Source of the DNA: Calditerricola satsumensis
GTDB lineage: Bacteria; Bacillota; Bacilli; Calditerricolales; Calditerricolaceae
NCBI RefSeq assembly: GCF_014646935.1
Contig: NZ_BMOF01000021.1
Coordinates: 1-36,300, forward strand
DNA length: 36,300 nt
Reading direction: 5' to 3'
Shown here piece by piece: positions 30,480 to 36,300 of the stretch. The translations under genes and the position numbers were made by a program. Within the stretch, counting starts at the first letter, position 1. Every line of letters starts with the position of its first letter. Under the pieces are notes generated by a model. It had not been told where the DNA came from. It saw only the letters and a list, made by a program, of their open reading frames with translations, and searched no databases.

Positions 30480-31694
30480 CTACAAGCCGCCGAGGCGCAG
30501 CGCGCCCACCACCAGCATTCCCCACGCCAGAGCAAACCCCAGCCGCGCGGAAAGCCGCCTCTCGCCCGGCAACCCCACCGCTCCGGCGGCCAAGAATCCC
30601 CCGAGAAGGCCGCCCAGGTGCCCGTAGTGGTCAACCGACGGCAACACCAAGCCGAGGAGGAGGTTGAGAAGCAAATAGAAAAGGAGGTCGCGGCCCATGG
30701 TGCGCACAAAGAGGCGCCTTCGGCGGGTACCAAAGTAGAGCAGCGCCCCCATGAGGCCAAAAATGGCCCCCGACGCGCCGGCAGACAGCGCGGGCGTAAA
30801 CGCAAAACTCGCCGCCGTTCCGGCAACGCCCGCCGCCACATACACGGCGAAAAACCGCCAGCGCCCAAAGATGCGCTCGACCGCGCCCCCGACGAAGAGG
30901 AGGGCGACGGTGTTCACGAGCAAATGGATCAGGCCCACGTGCAGGAACATCGCCGTTATCAGGCGCCACCCTTCGCCCTGCAGGATGCGCCCGTTCTCCT
31001 TGGCTCCGAAGCGGATCAGCGTCTCCGCGTCGGTGCTGCTCCCGGCAATTTCCATGCCCGCAAACAGCGCAATGTTGAGCACGGCAAAGAGGGAAACAAA
31101 AAACGGCCGGCCGTAGCCAAAGGTCTGGCGCAGTTCCCGCTCGCGCTCCGCCTCGATGGTCCGGATGGCCGCCCGGTAGGCATCGGGCGGCTGCAGGGGC
31201 GAACGGGCCATCTCCGCGAGCCATTCGGGCTTAAGGCCCAACCGGCGCAGGGCAGGGCGCGGGGCGATCCACGCCCCCGTTTGCCCGTCGAGAAGGTCGC
31301 AGGCGATCTCGAGGTCCGGTACCGGTTCCTTTTCATTCTCCGCCTCCACCGCACGAGCGAGTGGCGCGTCGACGCCGTCGGGAGCCAAGTACAACAGGAG
31401 CCCCTCGAGCCGCGAGCGGTCCCACTCGCGGCGCAACCGGTCGGCGGCCAAGCGAAACGCGTCCACATCCTGCGCCAGGCGGTGCGCATCAGACGGGACC
31501 GCGGCCAGCCGAATCACCTGCACGGTCCGGCCGCGTTCGCGCGCAAGCAGGAGCCCCGGGGTCCCGGCAGCGTCCTCCTCTGCGCCAAACGGAGCGGTCC
31601 CGTTTTCGGGATCGTTCACAAGCGTGTAGTGCGCTTCCTTTACCAACGCGTGCGCCAGCGCCCACAGGTTGCGCTCTGCCGTGTTCCGTTCCAA
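30480..31694 (-). CDS. Rhomboid family intramembrane protease (YqgP/GluP-like)
   Basis: 404 residues. A soluble N-terminal domain of about 210 residues precedes six or seven helices. The catalytic pair is Ser in GASGAIFGLMGA and His in DHYGHLGGLLGG; AMFLHVGLIHLLVN is the HxxxHxxxN-like element of rhomboids. YqgP in Bacillus cleaves the magnesium transporter MgtE. I chose a TTG at 31694: GGAGG lies 8 bases before it, and an upstream ATG near 31733 lies in the promoter. No TPR tail is seen, so it is shorter than YqgP. Confidence 0.85.
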   Translation of the reverse strand: MERNTAERNLWALAHALVKEAHYTLVNDPENGTAPFGAEEDAAGTPGLLLARERGRTVQVIRLAAVPSDAHRLAQDVDAFRLAADRLRREWDRSRLEGLLLYLAPDGVDAPLARAVEAENEKEPVPDLEIACDLLDGQTGAWIAPRPALRRLGLKPEWLAEMARSPLQPPDAYRAAIRTIEAERERELRQTFGYGRPFFVSLFAVLNIALFAGMEIAGSSTDAETLIRFGAKENGRILQGEGWRLITAMFLHVGLIHLLVNTVALLFVGGAVERIFGRWRFFAVYVAAGVAGTAASFAFTPALSAGASGAIFGLMGALLYFGTRRRRLFVRTMGRDLLFYLLLNLLLGLVLPSVDHYGHLGGLLGGFLAAGAVGLPGERRLSARLGFALAWGMLVVGALRLGGL

Positions 31695-31728
31695 CAACCC
31701 GCCCTCCGTTCGCAATCCTGTCCTTTCC

Positions 31729-31737
31729 ATCATACCA
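31729..31737 (-). promoter_or_regulatory. Extended -10 promoter of the rhomboid gene
   Basis: TGGTATGAT on the minus strand, 35 bases before the TTG start. A TTGTCG element lies 15 bases upstream, a short spacing, so the extended -10 is probably the main determinant. Confidence 0.45.
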
Positions 31738-31892
31738 AAGCACAGGGCGCGACAACCAGGGGGAGACCCCGCCCCTGGCCGCCGCGCCCGTCCCAACACA
31801 ACAGAGAAGAAGACTGGAAACCTGCGCCATTCTTTTGGTACGGTATCCTCGGAACCCCACAGAACCAGAACATCCGCGCGGAGGGAAATCGC

Positions 31893-32180
31893 GTGACCGT
31901 TTTCAACATGATGGAAATCCTCGCGAAGGAGATTCTCGACCGCCACTGGGACCATCTGGGCATGCCGTGTTCCTGCGCCACGTGCCGCAACGATGTGCTT
32001 GCCCTCTTGCTCAACGCGTTGCCGCCGCGGTACGTGTCAACCGAGAAGGGGCAGATGTTCGTCAAGGCGGCGGCCCTGAACGAGCAGTTTCGCGTCGACC
32101 TCCTGCAGGAGCTGTACCGCGCCGCCCGCGCGGTGGCCGCCCGGCCGTCGCACCCGCTGGCGGGTGAAAACGGCGCCTAA
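31893..32180 (+). CDS. comFB: Late competence protein ComFB
   Basis: 95 residues, cytoplasmic, helical. Begins MTVFNMMEILAKEILDRHWD and has three close cysteines C26, C28, C31 (PCSCATCRNDVLALLLN), a zinc-site pattern of ComFB. Recent work has described ComFB proteins as cyclic-dinucleotide binding. In Bacillus subtilis the gene lies between comFA and comFC; neither is here, so it stands alone. GTG start with GGAGGG at 7 bases. Convergent with cobQ, 16 bases apart with no hairpin between. Confidence 0.85.
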   Translation: MTVFNMMEILAKEILDRHWDHLGMPCSCATCRNDVLALLLNALPPRYVSTEKGQMFVKAAALNEQFRVDLLQELYRAARAVAARPSHPLAGENGA

Positions 32181-32196
32181 CCACCGCCGAAGCAGG

Positions 32197-33753
32197 CTAC
32201 AAGGACACGCCTACGAGGCGGCCGATGCGGGAGAGGTCGAGGTGTTCAGCCACGGCATCCGCCAGCCGGTCAAAGGCTTCTTCCTTGCGGCGGGCTATGG
32301 AGACGCCCGTTTCCACCGGCGGCAGACCCTTTTGGACGCGCAAGCCGTTAAGAAAGCGGCGGCGGAAGCGGTCGTTGTGGAACAGGTCGTGGATGTACGT
32401 GCCCCACACCCGGCCGTCGCGCGACACGGCCCCCAAGAGCCCCGTCTCTTCGCCGGAAGCCACCGCGCCGTCCGGGCGCAGAAAGGCGTGGCAGGGGCCC
32501 GCCTTCCGGGTGACGCCCATGCGGATCTCGTACCCGGAAACGCGCTGCCCGTCGAGATCCTGCCAGCCCGGCAGCGGGAGGGTGATGACCGCCGTGGTGC
32601 GCACCGTACGCTTGTGCGGGGTCAGCTCCGTTTCCACGGGAAGCCACCCCAGGCCGGCCACCGCCCCCCGCGCCGACTCGACGCCGTGCGGGTCGGCAAT
32701 GCGCAACCCGAGCATCTGAAAGCCCCCGCACAGGCCGACAAGCGTTCCCGCGCCGCGGCCAAACCATGCGCGGAGCGCCTCGGCCAAGCCGGTGTCGACA
32801 AGGTAGGCCAGGTCCTCGGCGGTGTTTTTCGACCCCGGCAGGATGACGAGATCGGGATCACCCAGGGCCGCGGGGCGGGACACGTAGCGCACCCGGCAGT
32901 CGGGCTCCGCCTCCAGCGCATCGAGATCGGTGAAGTTGGCCGTGCGCGGGTAGACGAGCACGACGATGTCGAGGAAGTCGCGGCGGCTCGCTGGCCACGG
33001 CGGCCCGCCGCCCACGCGCCGCTCTAAGACGACGGAATCTTCCGCGTCGATGGCCAGGTCGGAGAGGTAGGGCAGCACGCCGAAGACCGGCTTGCCCGTT
33101 CGCGCCTCCAGCCAGCGCAACCCCGGCTCGAGCAGCGTTTTGTCGCCACGAAACTTGTTGACGACAAACCCGGCCACGCGGCGCGCCTCCTCGGCGGTCA
33201 GGCAGGCCAGCGTGCCGACAAAGGCGGCAAACACCCCGCCGCGGTCGATGTCGCCCACCAAAAGCACCGGCGCGTCGGCATGCTCGGCCACGCGCATGTT
33301 CACGAGGTCGCGGTCCTTCAGGTTAACCTCCGCCGGGCTCCCCGCCCCCTCGATGATGACCAGATCAAAGGCCTCGCGCAACCGGCGGAGGGAGGCGGTG
33401 ATCGCCGCCCAGGCCCGCTCGTGAAGTTCGGCCCGATAGGCCCGCGCCGAGAAGTTGCCCAGCGGGCGACCGAGGAGCACCACCTGCGCCGTCTGCTCCC
33501 CCGTCGGCTTGATCAAGATGGGGTTCATCTCGACACAGGCCGGAACCCCCGCCGCCTCGGCCTGCACGCCCTGGGCGCGGCCGATCTCCAGGCCGTCCGC
33601 GGTGACGTAGGCGTTGAGGGCCATGTTCTGCGCCTTGAACGGGGCCACGCGGAGGCCTTTACGGGCAAACAGGCGGCACAGCGCCGTCACGAGGACGCTT
33701 TTCCCCACGTCCGACGCCGTCCCTTGCACCATGAGCGTTTTGGCCAGCGCCAT
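32197..33753 (-). CDS. cobQ: Cobyric acid synthase (CobQ/CbiP)
   Basis: Amidates four side chains of adenosylcobyrinic acid a,c-diamide. 518 residues: N-terminal ATP-binding domain with MVQGTASDVGKSVLVTALCR and PFKAQNMALNA, then LVGDIDRGGVFAAFVGT, and a class I glutamine amidotransferase-like C-terminal half with Cys in VGLCGGFQMLG and His in YIHDLFHN. ATG 33753 has GGGAGGG at 8 bases. The upstream phosphatase frame overlaps its first 95 bases. Confidence 0.95.
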   Translation of the reverse strand: MALAKTLMVQGTASDVGKSVLVTALCRLFARKGLRVAPFKAQNMALNAYVTADGLEIGRAQGVQAEAAGVPACVEMNPILIKPTGEQTAQVVLLGRPLGNFSARAYRAELHERAWAAITASLRRLREAFDLVIIEGAGSPAEVNLKDRDLVNMRVAEHADAPVLLVGDIDRGGVFAAFVGTLACLTAEEARRVAGFVVNKFRGDKTLLEPGLRWLEARTGKPVFGVLPYLSDLAIDAEDSVVLERRVGGGPPWPASRRDFLDIVVLVYPRTANFTDLDALEAEPDCRVRYVSRPAALGDPDLVILPGSKNTAEDLAYLVDTGLAEALRAWFGRGAGTLVGLCGGFQMLGLRIADPHGVESARGAVAGLGWLPVETELTPHKRTVRTTAVITLPLPGWQDLDGQRVSGYEIRMGVTRKAGPCHAFLRPDGAVASGEETGLLGAVSRDGRVWGTYIHDLFHNDRFRRRFLNGLRVQKGLPPVETGVSIARRKEEAFDRLADAVAEHLDLSRIGRLVGVSL

Positions 33754-34363
33754 ACGCACTTCCCTCCCTCATCCCGATGGGCCACACCGTCCACGCGCCG
33801 GGCGCCACGCCCGCCGCCCAAAAGGCTTCCGGGACCCCGGAGGCCATGGGCTGCGGCCGTCCCCAGAAGGCGCGCAGGGCACGAAGGCACCCGCCGTGGG
33901 TGACCACCAGCACCGTCTGCCCGGCGTGACGGTGCTGCACGTAGGCAAGGAACAGGCCGAGGCGCGCCAGGAGGTCGACAAGCCGCTCGCCGCCTGGCGG
34001 GGCGACGGCCAGCGGATCGGCATACCACCGGGCCAGATGCGCCGGGTCGGACGCGGCCACCTCAGCATAGGTCTTCCCCTCCCACGCGCCGAAGGCCAGC
34101 TCGCGCAGCGCCGCCGTCACCCGCAGCGGCGGCGCGTCCTTCCGCAGGGCCACCACTCGGCGCGCCGTCTCCGTCGCCCGCGCGAGGTCGCTTGCGTACA
34201 CGGCGGCCACGGGCACCGCCGCCAGCGCGCGTCCCGCTTCCTCGGCCTGCCGGCGCCCCCGCTCCGTGAGGGGAACGTCGAGATGGCCGAGGTAGCGCCC
34301 CTCGGCGTTGCCAACGGCTTCCCCGTGGCGGAGGAACACCAGCGTCACCGCTCGGCCGCCCAT
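33659..34363 (-). CDS. cobC: Histidine phosphatase, probably alpha-ribazole phosphatase
   Basis: 234 residues. Phosphoglycerate-mutase-like fold with the RHG motif LVFLRHGEAVGNAEG, second RATET, ELAFGAWEGKTYAEV and VVTHGGC. In this position, between CobD and CobQ, it is likely to dephosphorylate alpha-ribazole phosphate. ATG 34363 has GGAGG at 10 bases and overlaps the CobD stop by 19 bases; a GTG at 34348 would give a GTGA overlap. The last 30 residues after WPIG run 95 bases into cobQ and look unlike the family, so an indel near 33765-33780 is possible. Confidence 0.8.
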   Translation of the reverse strand: MGGRAVTLVFLRHGEAVGNAEGRYLGHLDVPLTERGRRQAEEAGRALAAVPVAAVYASDLARATETARRVVALRKDAPPLRVTAALRELAFGAWEGKTYAEVAASDPAHLARWYADPLAVAPPGGERLVDLLARLGLFLAYVQHRHAGQTVLVVTHGGCLRALRAFWGRPQPMASGVPEAFWAAGVAPGAWTVWPIGMREGSAYGAGQNAHGARDGVGRGEKRPRDGAVPPVCP

Positions 34364-35508
34364 GCCCGGATCGCCTCCACCAGCACGTCGTTCTCCCCTT
34401 CCGTGCGCACGGCGACGCGCCCCCAGGCCGCTGACAGCCCGCGAAAGGTGTGGCCCGAGCGGATCAGGATCCCCTTCCGGCCGAGGGCCTCCTGCAGGTC
34501 GCGCACCGTCGCGCCGGGAAGGTCGAGGCGAAAAAGTAGGTAATTGGCGGCGCTCGGGAACACCGTCACCCCGGGCACGCCCCCCAGGTCTGCGGCCAGC
34601 TTTGCCCGCGTCTGCGCCAGCCACCGGCGCGTTTCGACGACAAAGGCCTCTTCCTCCACCAGCGCTTCGCCGACGGCCTGGGCCAGGCCGCCGACGCTCC
34701 ACGGCACCTGCAGCGCCGCCATGCGTGCAATGAGCGGCCGCGGCCCGGCGACAAACCCCAGGCGCAGCCCCGGAATGGCGAACATCTTGGTAAACGAGCG
34801 CAGGACGACGAGGGGCCGGTCGTCGGCCACATGGGAAAGGAGCGTCCGCTCGTCCTCGTCGGGCACAAAATCGAGGAACGCTTCGTCCACCGCCGTCACC
34901 GCCCCGCGCCGCCAGAGGGCTTCCAGCACGTCGCGCAGCCAGACCGGCGGGTAGAGATGGCCCGTCGGATTGTTCGGCTGGCCGAAAAAGACCAGGTCCG
35001 CCTCCCGGAATCCGTCCACCACCGCGGAGGGGTCGGGCACAAAGCCGTCCTCGGGCCGGGCGATGAGGACCGTCACGGGAATGCCCCGCTTGCGGGCCGC
35101 TTCTTCGTATTCCCCGAACGACGGGGCGATGACGCCCACCCGGCGGGGGGCGGCGGCTGCCACGACGAGGTCGATCCCCTCGGCGCCGCCGCTGGTCACG
35201 AGGACGTGCTCCGCATCCAGGCCATACCGCCGGGCCAGGCGTGCGCGCAACGCGCGGCAGGCCGGATCGGGATAGCGCGTCACCCACCGGAGGGCGTCAG
35301 CGAGAACCGCCTTCACCGATGGCGGCGGCCCGAGGGGGTTAAGATTGGCGGAAAAGTCAAGCACCTTCCCGTCGTCGCGCCACCCGAAGCGCTGTCGGGC
35401 CGTCACCCAATCCCCGCCGTGGCCGTAGCGCTCCAGGGCGTCGGCCGACTCGTCCGCAACCCCACGCTCCTGTTCTTCTCCTGCACGGGCCGTCTCCTGC
35501 ACCAGCAT
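34345..35508 (-). CDS. cobD: Threonine-phosphate decarboxylase
   Basis: PLP enzyme (aminotransferase class I/II fold) giving (R)-1-amino-2-propanol phosphate for the cobalamin lower loop. 387 residues. Landmarks: YGHGGDWVTARQRFGW and LDFSANLNPLGPP at the N-terminus, FFGQPNNPTGHLY, and the Schiff-base lysine in LRSFTKMFAIPGLRLGF. The first 27 residues are longer than usual, and the start at 35508 is uncertain because the GGGGGG before it is very close. Confidence 0.92.
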   Translation of the reverse strand: MLVQETARAGEEQERGVADESADALERYGHGGDWVTARQRFGWRDDGKVLDFSANLNPLGPPPSVKAVLADALRWVTRYPDPACRALRARLARRYGLDAEHVLVTSGGAEGIDLVVAAAAPRRVGVIAPSFGEYEEAARKRGIPVTVLIARPEDGFVPDPSAVVDGFREADLVFFGQPNNPTGHLYPPVWLRDVLEALWRRGAVTAVDEAFLDFVPDEDERTLLSHVADDRPLVVLRSFTKMFAIPGLRLGFVAGPRPLIARMAALQVPWSVGGLAQAVGEALVEEEAFVVETRRWLAQTRAKLAADLGGVPGVTVFPSAANYLLFRLDLPGATVRDLQEALGRKGILIRSGHTFRGLSAAWGRVAVRTEGENDVLVEAIRAWAAER

Positions 35509-35583
35509 CCCCCCGCTTTCTGCGCCACGTTTCTCCCTTGTCCGTCTTCTTCACACCGCTTGCGTCCGGTGCGGCGTGGACCG

Positions 35584-36300
35584 CTAGCCACCGGCGAAGC
35601 GCATCGTCCCAAGGGCAACCGCGCCCAGCGCTGCCGTCAGCAGGACAAAAGCCGCCGTCGTGGCGTAGAGCATGACCACGCTGCGCCGGATGTCGTCCGC
35701 CGTGCGCGCCCGCAACGCCTCGCCCAAGAGGGGCCGATCACTTGGCACGCCGCGGTACCAGTTACGCCCGCCGAGCTGGATGCCGAAGGCGCCGGCCACG
35801 ACGCTCTCCGGAATGCCGCCGTTGGGGCTGGGGTGCTTGGCTGCGTCACGCTGCCACGCCCTCCACGCCCGCCGCGCCGACCACCCGGGGACGCAGGCGG
35901 CCACAGCGACCATCAGGAGGCCGGTAAGACGCGCCGGCACCCAGTTCCAGCCGTCGTCCATGCGCGCCGACCACCATCCCAGGTGGCGGTACCGCGCGTC
36001 GCGGTAGCCGACCATGGCGTCGAGGGTGTTGACGGCCCGGTACATGGCCGCCAAGGGCGCACCGCCGAGCAGGGCGAAGACGAGCGGAGCCATGACGGCG
36101 TCGGTGGTGTTCTCGGCCACCGTCTCCACCGCGGCACGCACCACCTCGTCCTCGTCCATGCGGTCGGTGTCGCGCCCGACGATGCGCCCCACGCGCGCCC
36201 GGGCCGCCGCCAGGTTCCCGGAGGCCAGCGCCGCTTCCACGTCCACCGCCGCCCGCGCCAGCCCGCGCACGGCCACGCACAGCCACGTGACCCCCGCCCC
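35584..36300 (-). CDS. cbiB: Adenosylcobinamide-phosphate synthase (CbiB), partial
   Basis: Membrane enzyme that joins aminopropanol phosphate to adenosylcobyric acid. The reading frame stays open to the window edge, so the N-terminus lies outside; an internal GTG at 36276 is not the true start. About 239 C-terminal residues are seen with DEDEVVRAAVETVAENTTDA, APLAAMYRAVNTLDAMVGY, NWVPARLTGLLMV and KHPSPNGGIPESVVAGAFG, all CbiB signatures. First visible gene of the cobalamin group; 75 bases separate it from CobD. Confidence 0.92.
   Translation of the reverse strand, partial: GAGVTWLCVAVRGLARAAVDVEAALASGNLAAARARVGRIVGRDTDRMDEDEVVRAAVETVAENTTDAVMAPLVFALLGGAPLAAMYRAVNTLDAMVGYRDARYRHLGWWSARMDDGWNWVPARLTGLLMVAVAACVPGWSARRAWRAWQRDAAKHPSPNGGIPESVVAGAFGIQLGGRNWYRGVPSDRPLLGEALRARTADDIRRSVVMLYATTAAFVLLTAALGAVALGTMRFAGG

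Noticed and set aside
35509-36300. Cobalamin riboswitch
   Set aside because: The cobalamin genes are transcribed from beyond the window edge; nothing resembling a B12-box lies in the 75-base gap between cbiB and cobD.
1-36300. CRISPR arrays, tRNA or rRNA genes, transposases, attachment sites
   Set aside because: No regularly spaced long repeats, cloverleaf-compatible sequences, rRNA segments or transposase-like proteins were seen on either strand.

Overview
The window is a high-GC piece of chromosome from an endospore-forming member of the Bacillales. The evidence is an almost complete spoIIIA operon, SleB, a CtpB-type S41 protease, a SpoVE/FtsW protein, DUF421/DUF4363/DUF1657 spore-associated proteins, a YitD-like phosphosulfolactate synthase, and Bacillales-restricted families (YlaN, YqhV, YugN, YfkAB, ComFB). 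The strong G+C bias, with a single AT-rich patch near 1890-1985, would fit a thermophilic high-GC lineage, but that assignment is a guess. I see no rRNA, tRNA, CRISPR array, insertion sequence or prophage. Genes are densely packed with good Shine-Dalgarno (SD) sequences.

Layout. 88-1827 (-): acetyl-CoA synthetase with a clear sigma-A promoter. 2028-7309 (-): spoIIIAA to spoIIIAH, the mother-cell side of the feeding-tube channel, with a sigma-E-like promoter; spoIIIAH is split by a frameshift in a G-rich run. 7506-8364 (-): a zinc-ribbon CD1247-like protein and YqhV. 8487-11158 (+): an MFS exporter, phosphosulfolactate synthase and a DUF441 membrane protein. 11249-13445: a CBS-domain protein, YugN-like protein and a FtsW/SpoVE flippase-polymerase. 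13471-17376 (-): a broken Asp23 gene, an atypical SDR, a DUF421 protein, a 37-codon membrane peptide, and a two-component system whose kinase has lost an internal segment.

17503-21985 is a spore resistance/germination block: DUF421 + DUF4363 (+), then DUF1657, a secreted subtilase and SleB (-). SleB lacks its usual partner YpeB. 22133-24082 keeps the Bacillus ylaL-glsA(ylaM)-ylaN order, with ylaL divergent. 24192-31694 holds a DMT transporter, the radical-SAM protein YfkAB, a small basic protein, a nitrilase-family amidase, an anchored helical protein, a gamma-carbonic anhydrase, CtpB and a rhomboid protease. 31893-32180 is ComFB. 32197 to the window end (-) is a cobalamin group: CbiB (cut by the window edge), CobD decarboxylase, a phosphatase of CobC type, and cobyric acid synthase.

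The most notable signals are three broken genes within 14 kb (spoIIIAH, asp23, histidine kinase); three 11-bp-spaced direct repeats upstream of a TATAAT box and an unannotated membrane peptide next to the damaged two-component system; and the sleB-subtilase-DUF1657 arrangement, with a forespore-type promoter candidate inside the subtilase 3' end and a hairpin that could mask the sleB ribosome-binding site. I did not find a large unknown multi-gene system; most genes belong to recognisable families.
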